Assembly: GCA_003243445.1 (NCBI GenBank)
Contig: QFQQ01000048.1
Span: forward strand, 1-48,995
Direction: 5' to 3'
DNA: 48,995 nucleotides
From: Citrobacter freundii
Lineage (GTDB): Bacteria; Bacteroidota; Bacteroidia; Chitinophagales; Chitinophagaceae
The notes under the pieces are model-generated. The model had not been told where the DNA came from. It made no database searches and worked only from the letters and a program-made list of their open reading frames with translations. A program made the position numbers and the translations under genes. Every line of letters begins with the position of its first letter. The stretch's first letter is position 1. Of the stretch, positions 8,296 through 16,508 are shown piece after piece.

Positions 8296-8973
8296 ATGGA
8301 AACGAATTTTAAAAAGCAAGCCGCGCAGGCAGCATTACCAAAGATCCGCAAGGGAATGACCGTTGGGCTTGGCGCAGGGGCAACGATCGCTTACCTGGTT
8401 GAAGCTATTGCAGCAGATCATGCACTGGCTGCTTCGCTGACCTTATTGTCTTCTTCGGCTGAAACGATCCTTTTGTTGAAGAAGCACGGATTGGAAGTGA
8501 TTGATGCTGGAGAGTTGAGTAAGATCGACCTGTATTTTGATGGTTGCGATCAGGTGGATGCAAACCTGAATGCATTGAAAAGCGGTGCAGGGATCCATGC
8601 TATTGAGAAGATACTGGCGTTCATGGCAAGTCAATTTATTATTCTTGCCGATGCGGCAAAGTTCACGGATAAATTGAATACCGCACATCCGCTGGCAATG
8701 GAAGTGCTGCCTCAGGCAATAAAGAAGGTGATCAGTATAATGGAAGAACGGTTTCCTGGCGTTGTCATCTCTTTGAGAAAAAATGCGAACGACCCGGTGC
8801 TGACGGAAAGAAAAAACCTGCTGATCGATCTGCGGTTTGAGGTTCTTCCTGAATTGAGTGAGCTTGACCGGTTGAAGATGTTGCCGGGAGTGGTTGATCA
8901 TTCATTGTTTTTGGGAATTGCATCGGGGGCGGTGATTGCGGGTGTGGATGGGGTGAGGGTTGTTGATAAATAG
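8296..8973 (+). CDS. rpiA: ribose-5-phosphate isomerase A-like
   Basis: The 225-residue protein fits RpiA, which interconverts ribose 5-phosphate and ribulose 5-phosphate in the cytoplasmic pentose phosphate pathway. The phosphate loop reads GLGAGAT (24-30; usually GLGTGST). The catalytic region DGCDQVDANLNALKSGAGI keeps the residues equivalent to E. coli Asp81, Asp84 and Lys94 (D82, D85, K95), and E104 matches Glu103. ILADAAKF follows as expected. The altered phosphate loop and the replacement of DGADE by DGCDQ make this a divergent member. The ATG at 8296 is preferred over the earlier one at 8245, which falls in the terminator stem. A -7-like box lies 28 bases upstream. Confidence 0.85.
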   Translation: METNFKKQAAQAALPKIRKGMTVGLGAGATIAYLVEAIAADHALAASLTLLSSSAETILLLKKHGLEVIDAGELSKIDLYFDGCDQVDANLNALKSGAGIHAIEKILAFMASQFIILADAAKFTDKLNTAHPLAMEVLPQAIKKVISIMEERFPGVVISLRKNANDPVLTERKNLLIDLRFEVLPELSELDRLKMLPGVVDHSLFLGIASGAVIAGVDGVRVVDK

Positions 8974-9197
8974 AAGATTGGCGCGTTATAGAACCGGTTT
9001 GATTGTAAAATTCTCTACGAATGGCTTCATTCGTAATGTCCTCCATCCACAATTGAAATTGTGGGCTAGGTGGGCCGTTGAGGTTAGACGAATTATTCGA
9101 AGGGTTGGCAAGTGGATAAGCATTGCGAATAGCCTGAAGTGCGATTAGCCCACAATTTTAATTGTGGGAGGAGAATGCGCGGTCGGCGCTCCTTTAA
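8971..9197 (+). repeat. 227-bp palindromic repeat, copy A
   Basis: First of two tandem units with 227-bp spacing. It contains a 122-bp core (9047-9168) bounded by two imperfect palindromes with 9-bp arms, CCACAATTGAAATTGTGG and CCCACAATTTTAATTGTGGG. A small central palindrome (CGAATTATTCG) is also present. The remaining ~100 bases (AGAAGAT...GCGTTATAG...CCGGTTTG) are repeated in copy B as well. The unit begins right at the rpiA stop codon. Open frames inside it are not gene-like. Confidence 0.85.
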
Positions 9198-9410
9198 TAG
9201 AAGATCGCCGCGTTATAGGGCCGGTTTGCTTGCAAATTCTCTACAAATGCCTTCATTGGCAATCTCCTCCACCCACAATTGAAATTGTGGGCTAGGTGGG
9301 CCGTTGAGGTTCGACGAATTATCCGAAGGGTTGGCAAGTGGATAAGCATTACGAATAGCCGGGTGTGCAATTAGCCCACAATTTTAATTGTGGGAGGAGA
9401 GAGCACGATC
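9198..9410 (+). repeat. 227-bp palindromic repeat, copy B
   Basis: Second tandem unit. Its core at 9272-9394 has the same paired palindromes, and its central palindrome is degenerate (CGAATTATCCG). Similarity to copy A covers the whole unit, so the two arose by tandem duplication or by repeated insertion of one element. Related copies in reverse orientation occupy the right end of the window. Confidence 0.85.
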
Positions 9411-9771
9411 CGCTACCCATTTACAGAATACCTGTTTTGACCGGATAGGAATCCTCTCCCCGGCCTCTTATAATTATCTCTCCCTGTTAAGCAGATATCT
9501 CTTTATTCCAACATCCATTCATTCAAAAATGCCGCGAACAGCCGTATTGCTAAATTTACACCGGATATGGGGAGATTCTGTTCATACTTTTTGTAAATTG
9601 TATAGCAACTGATTACTGATGAGATACAGCGATTTTTTAGGTCGTCGTTTCCCGGTCAGGTTAAGAATTCCAAAGTTGGCTCCAAGTTTGTATCTCGACA
9701 AATACACGCAATAATGGCCTTTTCTGCTAACGATTCGTTTGTCCAGACATCAACCTTTAAAGCGATAATTA
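9411..9771. other. intergenic region before the glycan island
   Basis: No convincing gene. A 31-codon frame starting at ATG 9619 and a 74-codon frame beginning inside the repeat are present but show no recognisable features. The segment must hold the promoter of the glycosyltransferase gene at 9772; no clean promoter box stands out. Confidence 0.4.
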
Positions 9772-10662
9772 TTGGAAACCAATATCAGTATCAGCAAGAA
9801 GACTACAGTAGGGTTGCTTATCTCAACCTATAACTGGCCTGAAGCGCTGTCTCTTGTGCTGCAAAGCGTTTTCAGGCAATCCCGCTTACCTGATGAGATA
9901 ATCGTGGCGGACGACGGATCTTCCCCGGAGACGCAGCGGCTCGTATCAGAATACGCTTCAAAGTCAATGATTCTTATCAAACATATATGGCAGGAAGATA
10001 ATGGCTTCCGCAAATCCCTTATCCTGAACAAAGCAATGCAGCAGTCTGACGCGGATTACATCATTGAAATAGATGGCGATATTTTATTGCATGATAAATT
10101 TATAGAGGATCATTGCAGGTATGCACAGGTCAATTCCTTTGTACAGGGGGCAAGGGTAATGATCGGAGAGCAGGAGACGAAAGATCTATTGAGAACAGGA
10201 AAACTGAGAAGTTTTTCTTTCCTGGCAAAAGGCATCTCCAACCGGTTTAATTCCTTAAGGCTGCCTTTGCTTACCAACCTGATGAAAAATTGCAAGCAGG
10301 AAGCAAGCAATATCAAGGCTTGCAATCTTGCATTCTGGCGGCGCGATTTCATCCTTGTAAACGGATATAACAATCAATTTGAAGGATGGGGTTGTGAGGA
10401 TGCGGAGTTTGTAGCCCGTTTGCTGCACGCGGGTATAAAGAAGCGAAGGCTTAAGCTTGCCGCCATCTGTTATCATCTTTATCACAGTTTAAGCTCAAAG
10501 CATAATATTGTAAAGAACGAAGAGATTTACGAAGCAACCGTCAAGGGGCAGTCGCCTATCTGCCGGAATGGATATCTGCAGGTACAGAAAGCTGCTTTCA
10601 GCGAACCGATCAATATTTCACTGATCGAGGTTCAATTGCCTAATCCTTCCATAGCTTCCTGA
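9772..10662 (+). CDS. glycosyltransferase family 2 with galactosyltransferase-like C-terminus
   Basis: The 296-residue protein has a GT-A fold. VGLLISTYNWPEALSLVLQS opens the domain, IVADDGSSPET (44-54) is the nucleotide-binding loop, and DGD at 101-103 is the metal-binding DxD. The second half carries NLAFWRRDFILVNGYN and GWGCEDAEFVARLLHAG, the Glyco_transf_7C pattern with the catalytic ED pair. Such enzymes add sugars to LPS core or O-antigen at the cytoplasmic face. The start is TTG at 9772; no nearby in-frame ATG preserves the first strand. Its 3' end overlaps the convergent gene by 23 bases. Donor and acceptor are unknown. Confidence 0.85.
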   Translation: METNISISKKTTVGLLISTYNWPEALSLVLQSVFRQSRLPDEIIVADDGSSPETQRLVSEYASKSMILIKHIWQEDNGFRKSLILNKAMQQSDADYIIEIDGDILLHDKFIEDHCRYAQVNSFVQGARVMIGEQETKDLLRTGKLRSFSFLAKGISNRFNSLRLPLLTNLMKNCKQEASNIKACNLAFWRRDFILVNGYNNQFEGWGCEDAEFVARLLHAGIKKRRLKLAAICYHLYHSLSSKHNIVKNEEIYEATVKGQSPICRNGYLQVQKAAFSEPINISLIEVQLPNPSIAS

Positions 10663-11590
10663 GCCATCGTCTGAAACGATTCTTTCGTTTATTATAGATT
10701 CTCCACCGCTCTGCCAGATGATGTTCTTTTGACAGGAAATACATGTCGGCCTCCGGTTGGGGCAATATGATCTTTGGATGAATAATGTTCCAGCATTCTG
10801 AGGTAGGAAGATTTGCGTGATGATTGTTTTCCTGGTGTGTATGTGTTGCTCCCGCACCAAAACCAATATTGCTGATCAGGTTTACATTCGGTGTGATACA
10901 CAATGCGTTTTCAAAAAAAGTCAGGAAATTCAATTGATGGTCCCAGGTGTCAATTTCCCCTGATTTCAGTTTTGCAAAATTCTTTACCCAGTCATCCACT
11001 AAAAACCTGTCGCGGTAAAACTGGCTCAACACCGGCTCCACATCCTCCACGTTATATTTCTTCAGATCCCGGTCATAACTATTCCAAACGCGCCGCCAGC
11101 TTGCCCATCCCCAGATATTGGTATAACGGGAAAAATAATAGCTGCCTTCGCCCCAGGTCTTTCCGTTCTGCAGATTTGTTCCGGTGATGGCATGTATCCG
11201 CTCATCAAACCTGTATCTTTCCAACAGTTGATCACAGAAAAAGAAAAAGCTTTTATCCGGCAGGCAATCATCTTCCAGGATGATGCCTTCTTCTTCATGT
11301 TGAAAGAACCAACTGATCGCATCTGAAACCGCAATCCGGCAACCGAGATTTTGTTCCCTTAAAAGTAATTTCAGTTCACAGGGCCAGTCGATCTGATCGA
11401 TGACAGCTCTTGCTTCCCTGCATTGAACGGGATCATCAGGATGTCCCGTCCTTGGCCCATCCGCGGCAATATAAAATTTCGCCGGTCTTACCTTTCGGAT
11501 CTGTTCAAACACCTGCTTCGTTTGCTGTGGCCGGTTAAACAAAAGAAACAGTATGGGTGAGCTGGTTGTATAGCTGATTATTTCCGCCAC
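10640..11590 (-). CDS. GT-A family glycosyltransferase
   Basis: The 316-residue protein begins with SPILFLLFNRPQQTKQVFEQ, the opening strand and helix of a family of sugar-nucleotide transferases common in polysaccharide clusters. IAADGPR (41-47) follows, and GIILEDDCLP (102-111) contains the E106-D107-D108 metal motif. ITGTNLQ and YFSRYTNIWGWASWRRVW lie in the acceptor half; the WGWASW segment is characteristic of this family. The last 25 residues are very basic, suggesting peripheral membrane association. The coding end overlaps the 3' end of the upstream plus-strand transferase by 23 bases. Confidence 0.8.
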   Translation of the reverse strand: MAEIISYTTSSPILFLLFNRPQQTKQVFEQIRKVRPAKFYIAADGPRTGHPDDPVQCREARAVIDQIDWPCELKLLLREQNLGCRIAVSDAISWFFQHEEEGIILEDDCLPDKSFFFFCDQLLERYRFDERIHAITGTNLQNGKTWGEGSYYFSRYTNIWGWASWRRVWNSYDRDLKKYNVEDVEPVLSQFYRDRFLVDDWVKNFAKLKSGEIDTWDHQLNFLTFFENALCITPNVNLISNIGFGAGATHTHQENNHHANLPTSECWNIIHPKIILPQPEADMYFLSKEHHLAERWRIYNKRKNRFRRWLRKLWKD

Positions 11591-11705
11591 AATCTTATTT
11601 TTGAATAGATAAAAGTGAATGGTTAAAATTAAGTCATCTGCGGCTGTTTCATGCTATGTAACAACAGAAAACCATGCACATTAATAAGAGTGACTATTGA
11701 AGGAT

Positions 11706-12464
11706 ATGGAAGAAAAAAACAATGGATCATCCCCCGTGCTTGTAAGTATTGTGATTGCCACGTTCAATGCGGCGGAGCGGTTGCCGTATTGCCTGCAGTC
11801 CATCAGGGAACTGGGTTCGGATCGGATCGAGATTGTGATAGTGGATGGGAATAGTACGGATAATACAATAGAGATTGCGCAGATGTGCGGCTATCCCCGG
11901 ATCACGATCCTGTCAGAGCCCGATAAAGGTATTTACGATGCCTATAACAAAGGTGCGCATATTGCTTCCGGAAAATGGATCCACTTTCTCGGTTCTGATG
12001 ACCTTGTGCTACCAGGCTATATTGAAATCATGAAGTTCCTCGATGACGAACAGGTTATACACTATGCCAATAGTGAGCCGTATTATCTTGGTGACGGCCG
12101 CCCGGATTACATCCTGCTCGGTGGCAAATTCAGTAAATACCGCCTGGCAAAATATCCGGTCAATCACCAGGCTGTTTTGTATCCGGCCAGTGTGTTCCGT
12201 TCATTCTCCTATGATCTCCGTTACCGCATTTTTGCTGACTATGCGATGAACATAAAACTGTGGGGGCATCCAGATTTTAAGATCGCGTATCATCCCTTGT
12301 TCATCGTTAAATATAATATGAATGGCTTTTCTTCAACGCAGACGGACCTGGTATTTAAAAAAGAGAAACCGGCATTGATCAGAAAACATCTTGGCTGGTG
12401 GATCTACTGGAAATTCAGGTGGAAGAAGTACAGGAAAAAAATGGAAGGAAATAAGAACTGGTAA
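11706..12464 (+). CDS. glycosyltransferase family 2, WcaE-like
   Basis: The 252-residue GT-A protein has VSIVIATFNAAERLPYCLQS at its start, IVIVDGNSTDNT as the UDP-binding loop, and SEPDKGIYDAYNKG plus WIHFLGSDDLV. The last two are hallmarks of the WcaE/colanic-acid and related GT2 group; GSDD is the DxD equivalent. The C-terminus is basic and aromatic (WWIYWKFRWKKYRKK), likely for membrane contact. The ATG at 11706 is chosen, but a TTG at 11697, in frame three codons earlier, is a possible alternative. The gene is divergent from the 10640-11590 gene and ends 22 bases from the next convergent gene. Confidence 0.83.
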   Translation: MEEKNNGSSPVLVSIVIATFNAAERLPYCLQSIRELGSDRIEIVIVDGNSTDNTIEIAQMCGYPRITILSEPDKGIYDAYNKGAHIASGKWIHFLGSDDLVLPGYIEIMKFLDDEQVIHYANSEPYYLGDGRPDYILLGGKFSKYRLAKYPVNHQAVLYPASVFRSFSYDLRYRIFADYAMNIKLWGHPDFKIAYHPLFIVKYNMNGFSSTQTDLVFKKEKPALIRKHLGWWIYWKFRWKKYRKKMEGNKNW

Positions 12465-12486
12465 GGCCGGCCAGGCTCTGTTGGCG

Positions 12487-13455
12487 CTACTTTCGTTTCT
12501 TTTGCCAGAACAGCAGTCGTCTTTTCCATTTCTGTTTTTTCTTTTCTTTTAAAAACGCTTCTCTTAATCCCTGCCAGGCATTGGGTAATTTACTGGTTTC
12601 CGCATAGCCAGCATCCATAAGTTCGGTTCGATACTGTTGATACAGCTGATGCAGGTCAGGTCTGTCGCTCATCCGGAACCGGTTGTATTTTTCCACCGGC
12701 AATTCAGCATTGTTTGTGTTGAAAGAGCTGAAATGATAGAATTTCAATGTGTCGGTTTGATTGATCATATAGTTGCCATTCATGATCGTCAGCTTACGTT
12801 CATGCAGGTTCCAGGGAGCCATGTTCAGGCCCATATCGCGTAGTATCATCACCTGGTCAAAAAAGACCGGTACGTGATTAACAGGCAGTTGATCTACGAA
12901 AATTCCATTGTAAACATCTACATATCCTTTTTCGTATGTCCAGTTCTTCCACCATTTCAGAAACGCGGCAGTCTCATTCGTTGCTTTAAGCCCGATAAAT
13001 CCCAGATTATAGATCCCGAAATTCAGAAAACTGGATTCCTGCGGCGTGTAACCATCAAAAGGAATGGGCGTATAGATATGCGGCGTTAGGAGGATGGACG
13101 CAGTTTCAAAAGATGTTTCTATTGTTTCCAACGATGAAAAGACACGAATATCGGGGTCGAGATAAACTGCATGTGTGATGCCCGATCCGAACAGGTATTC
13201 GAATGCCAGTGGTTTGAGACTGGTGTTTAATTCAACAATATTATAACGGGAGGCAAGCTCGTTGAACCGGGGTTCAATTGCTGAAAGTACAACGACCCGG
13301 TCAGCCACACCGGCATAGTCCACTTGCTCAATCCGTTCATCGCAAAGAAATAAAATAAATGTAGCGGCAGGATGATGCGCTTTCAAAGAACGATATAGTA
13401 CCGTTGCAAAAGAAAGGTAGTTATTGGAGCATATGGTGAAATAAACACAGTTCAT
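12487..13455 (-). CDS. glycosyltransferase, GT8-like DxD protein
   Basis: The 322-residue protein starts at ATG 13455, which immediately precedes the first core strand (MNCVYFTICSNNYLSFATVL). The longer frame to 13497 adds an unrelated leader. The DxD motif is Y-L-D100-P-D102, followed by IRVFSSLE. NFGIYNLGFIGLK and WFDQV-like segments resemble family 8-type sugar transferases, and DQLPVNHVPVFFDQV contains the acceptor-side loop. Residues from about 300 on form a Lys/Arg-rich tail (KEKKKQKWKRRLLFWQKKRK) suited to binding the inner membrane. Specificity is not readable. Confidence 0.75.
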   Translation of the reverse strand: MNCVYFTICSNNYLSFATVLYRSLKAHHPAATFILFLCDERIEQVDYAGVADRVVVLSAIEPRFNELASRYNIVELNTSLKPLAFEYLFGSGITHAVYLDPDIRVFSSLETIETSFETASILLTPHIYTPIPFDGYTPQESSFLNFGIYNLGFIGLKATNETAAFLKWWKNWTYEKGYVDVYNGIFVDQLPVNHVPVFFDQVMILRDMGLNMAPWNLHERKLTIMNGNYMINQTDTLKFYHFSSFNTNNAELPVEKYNRFRMSDRPDLHQLYQQYRTELMDAGYAETSKLPNAWQGLREAFLKEKKKQKWKRRLLFWQKKRK

Positions 13456-13614
13456 AAGCGTTGAGTTCGCAAAAATGACCGGAAACTGTTTATGCAAATG
13501 GAATGACTGATGCTAATTTTCATCCTTTGCGAATATATGGACTATCTTTATTTAACTGTGTAATAAATCAACGTGTGTTCATCTTTCGAGTCTTAACAAA
13601 ATAACCGGCCAGGA

Positions 13615-14718
13615 TTGCAAATTGATATCATTATACCAAGTTTCAGAGTAGACGAACGTTATATTGTCCCGATTCTTAATCTCAGAAAACCCGCGGATAT
13701 CGCGGTTCATTTTTATGTGGTGATCGATGATCCGTCGGCAGTGATACCGGCGTCCGTCCGGGATTGCAGTCTACGCCACGATGTTACATTGCTGGTCAAT
13801 GCGCATAATGCCGGCGCGGCTGCCTCACGCAACCGCGGAATAGAAGCGGGTGCGGGCGAATGGATACTTTTCCTGGATGATGATATCAGTGTGGAGCAGG
13901 GCCTGCTCGAAATTTATGCAGATGCGATCCGTGCCGGTGCCGGAGAAACGGGTTTTATAGGACTGATCCGCCTTCCCGCGGCTGAATCTTCGTTTACAAA
14001 AGCCATTGAAGCTTCAGGATCGATGGACATTTTTGGGATTGCCGCTCATAAGGGCGATCATGCCTGGGGAGCAACCGCCAATACGCTGGTCCGGCGTGAT
14101 GCGATCGGCGCCATACGTTTTTCATTGAAGTTTCCGCATTCAGGCGGGGGAGAGGATGTAGATTTCTTTTTGCGTGTGAGAGAACATAACCAGTTTCGCA
14201 ACTTTAAAACGCTTCGCCTGGCTGCTGTTCAACATCCATGGTGGAACAATAAAAAGGTGAATTTCCGCCGGCCATTCCGTTATGGCATTGGCAATAGCCT
14301 GCTTCCGGAATTGAATCCTTCTTATGCGTACCGCGATTTTCCCAATACGATCGAAGTTCTTTTCCTGTGTTTGCTTGCATTACCGCTGATCTGGCTGCTC
14401 AATGCTTCCCTGATCGCACCACTGCTATGGTTCATGGCGGGAGCGATCGCCATCGATCTGTTTGCGACCCTTGTGCAAAGTTTTAAGCGCGTACGCCCAT
14501 GGTCGCTCAGTGTTTTCTTTTATCTTATTCCGTTACGGCTTGTACATGAACTCGGTGTGCTGACCGGTAACCTCAGCCGGTTCCGCCTCTTTGCAATTGG
14601 CGAACGGTTTCATTATGACGGCAAGCAGCGAAAGATCTATTTCTACCGCACCAACACGCACAAAATTGTAAAATGGTTGCTGTACCCGGTGTTGATCTAT
14701 CTATGCTTCTTTAGATGA
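13615..14718 (+). CDS. membrane-associated glycosyltransferase family 2
   Basis: The 367-residue protein has an N-terminal GT-A domain: IDIIIPSFRVDE, NAHNAGAAASRNRGI (62-76), WILFLDDD (83-90) as the metal motif, and SGGGEDVDFFLRV as the catalytic acidic pair. Two adjacent hydrophobic segments follow (about residues 247-285, VLFLCLLALPLIWLL and LIAPLLWFMAGAIAIDLF). A last one closes the protein (WLLYPVLIYLCFF). It is therefore a polytopic inner-membrane transferase, as in polysaccharide or glycolipid synthesis. The start is TTG at 13615, directly before the first strand. The 3' end overlaps the convergent gene by 18 bases. Confidence 0.82.
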   Translation: MQIDIIIPSFRVDERYIVPILNLRKPADIAVHFYVVIDDPSAVIPASVRDCSLRHDVTLLVNAHNAGAAASRNRGIEAGAGEWILFLDDDISVEQGLLEIYADAIRAGAGETGFIGLIRLPAAESSFTKAIEASGSMDIFGIAAHKGDHAWGATANTLVRRDAIGAIRFSLKFPHSGGGEDVDFFLRVREHNQFRNFKTLRLAAVQHPWWNNKKVNFRRPFRYGIGNSLLPELNPSYAYRDFPNTIEVLFLCLLALPLIWLLNASLIAPLLWFMAGAIAIDLFATLVQSFKRVRPWSLSVFFYLIPLRLVHELGVLTGNLSRFRLFAIGERFHYDGKQRKIYFYRTNTHKIVKWLLYPVLIYLCFFR

Positions 14719-15384
14719 ACTGATAAACGGAAGCCGGTAACCATAAAAAGTTCCCTTTAATAAAGATTTACATTTTTTGATAAACCGGTCTGCCAGGTCA
14801 AATCTTGAAAAGAATGCATGGTAAACCAGGTCGTCGTAAGTAGTTCCGGGGCCGAACCATTGGTGATCCGGATGATAGAGCGTCCATTTCTTTTCTTCGA
14901 TGGAGGTCGGCCACCAGTAGTTGACCGTTCCACCTTTGCTGGTAATGACTTCTGTGAGATTTTGTCCGGCATCCATATCATCCGTCATATTCATATCGGG
15001 ATAATCCAGTTCTTTCAGGTAAGCGGTGGAGATGCCGAAAAAGAAGGGAGAAACGTATAGGTTTTTGCCATCGCGCAGGTGATTTGCTGTTTGCGCAGCG
15101 CCGGCGATACTGCTTGGCGCAGAAAGATCGGCAAGTAGTTTGTCGATCCAGGCCGGGGAAACAGGAATGCAGTCAATGTCGAAAAAGATCAGGTAATCTG
15201 TATCCGTTACGTTGCGGCAGACATAATTCAGGAAATCGCCGTGAGAGAAATCTTCATTCACTATGTGATGGATCCGGAAGCCCCAGCGTCTGAACACCGC
15301 TTTCTGATAACGGGGTAACCGTTTGCCAACATTTTTTTTATAGAACGAGTAGATCTTATATCGCGGCTTTTTTCTGAATAGCAT
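14701..15384 (-). CDS. GT-A fold glycosyltransferase-like protein
   Basis: The 227-residue protein opens with a basic, aromatic leader (MLFRKKPRYKIYSFYKK) and lacks the usual first GT2 strand. It keeps YLIFFDIDCIPVSP (64-77), with D69-I-D71 as the metal motif, and a TDDMDAGQNL segment. The protein is short for the group, so its N-terminal nucleotide-binding part looks reduced. It is probably the last gene of a minus-strand run of three transferases (17501 to 14701, gaps of 79 and 58 bases). It overlaps the end of the plus-strand transferase by 18 bases. Confidence 0.65.
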   Translation of the reverse strand: MLFRKKPRYKIYSFYKKNVGKRLPRYQKAVFRRWGFRIHHIVNEDFSHGDFLNYVCRNVTDTDYLIFFDIDCIPVSPAWIDKLLADLSAPSSIAGAAQTANHLRDGKNLYVSPFFFGISTAYLKELDYPDMNMTDDMDAGQNLTEVITSKGGTVNYWWPTSIEEKKWTLYHPDHQWFGPGTTYDDLVYHAFFSRFDLADRFIKKCKSLLKGTFYGYRLPFISSSKEA

Positions 15385-15442
15385 ATGTGTGTAATAAACA
15401 AATTTAAATAATCGGATGGATGTCTCTTATCAGGCAGTCAAT

Positions 15443-16429
15443 TTAGCTTCCATAAATAAATCGCTTGATAGCTGCTTTTACCGGATCATTGCCCTCGAAC
15501 GGAGAAGCGTAATACAATGCCAGCCGTTCATCTTCGAGCCGGCGGCCTGACAGTCCAAGTTTTGACAATAGAATTCTCAACGGCGTAAGCAGGAAGATCC
15601 TGAGCCGGTTTTTATGGCGATTGCGTCTGAATATCTTGATCGCATCATCATATTTATTGATCACTTTGCCTGCATCATAAATGCCGGCCATCAGTCTTTC
15701 CCTGTATGAAAGTGTCAGGCGTTCTTTCGGTATAAAATGCTGCAGTGTCATTGGTTGAGCATAGAAAAGTGAATATCCTCTTAACAATAACCTTTTGCAG
15801 TATTCAAAATCATCGCCGGTGCTGAGGGATTCGCCATCCCTGCCTTTGAGCAGTGTAGGGTATTTGTCGTCATACATTTCAAGAAAAAGCGAACGGCGCG
15901 TTACCATTCCTGCACCGAGCACAAATCCACGCTGAGTGATATCGCCGGAAGCAAGGGCCGGGATGCCCAGGGCGTATTTGTCACTGTATTCATCAAACCA
16001 GTCGGGATAGCTTAACGCATCAGTCGCCGGTATGTTCTGACCGCCCGCAGCACCGATCTTTTCATCTGATCTCATGGTCTGGTAGGCTGTCTGCACATAA
16101 TTTTTATTAAGCCAGTTATCATCATCGCAAAATATGATGATCTCGAAGGCTGCCTCTTCTATGCCTTTTCTTCTCGCATGATTCTGACCCGGCACCTGTT
16201 CATTTACGATGCGGAGTGATATACCGGGAGAAAGTTCTTCCCAGGTTTTTTGGGCTGTTGCAACAGTATCATCTGTTGACGCATTATTTACAAGCAGGAC
16301 CTCAAACCGCAGATCAGCCTGCAATTCCTGCTGCGCAAGATGCCGCAGCGTCTCTGCGATCCTTCCCGCACTGTTGTAGCAGCAGATGATAACTGTTACG
16401 CCGGACGGATCTGCGGATGATTTCTGCAT
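15443..16429 (-). CDS. glycosyltransferase family 2
   Basis: The 328-residue protein is a standard GT2: VTVIICCYNSAGRIAETLRH (11-30), VLLVNNASTDDT (44-55), PGQNHARRKGIEEA (80-93), then IIIFCDDDNWL (97-107) with the D102-D104 metal motif. GDDFEYCKRLLLRG is the catalytic acidic stretch. A basic, hydrophobic stretch near residue 265 (RLRIFLLTPLRILLSKLG) may dip into the membrane. The pattern is close to the neighbouring 16509-17501 gene, suggesting an old duplication within the cluster. It is likely cotranscribed with that gene, 79 bases upstream. Confidence 0.85.
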   Translation of the reverse strand: MQKSSADPSGVTVIICCYNSAGRIAETLRHLAQQELQADLRFEVLLVNNASTDDTVATAQKTWEELSPGISLRIVNEQVPGQNHARRKGIEEAAFEIIIFCDDDNWLNKNYVQTAYQTMRSDEKIGAAGGQNIPATDALSYPDWFDEYSDKYALGIPALASGDITQRGFVLGAGMVTRRSLFLEMYDDKYPTLLKGRDGESLSTGDDFEYCKRLLLRGYSLFYAQPMTLQHFIPKERLTLSYRERLMAGIYDAGKVINKYDDAIKIFRRNRHKNRLRIFLLTPLRILLSKLGLSGRRLEDERLALYYASPFEGNDPVKAAIKRFIYGS

Positions 16430-16508
16430 AAAGTGGTTAAAATAATCGAGAAATAATTTGCCTCAGTTTTTCGTTGTACCATACCGGAATGCGTGAAATT
16501 GTCAAGGA

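Noticed and set aside
8960..9148. 62-codon open frame inside repeat copy A, and similar frames in the right-end copies (48552-48746, 48743-48973)
   Set aside because: The frames follow the repeat palindromes, share no gene-like features, and appear because repeat units lack stops in one frame.
9388..9612. 74-codon open frame after repeat copy B
   Set aside because: It begins in the repeat, has random composition and no recognisable motif or start signal.
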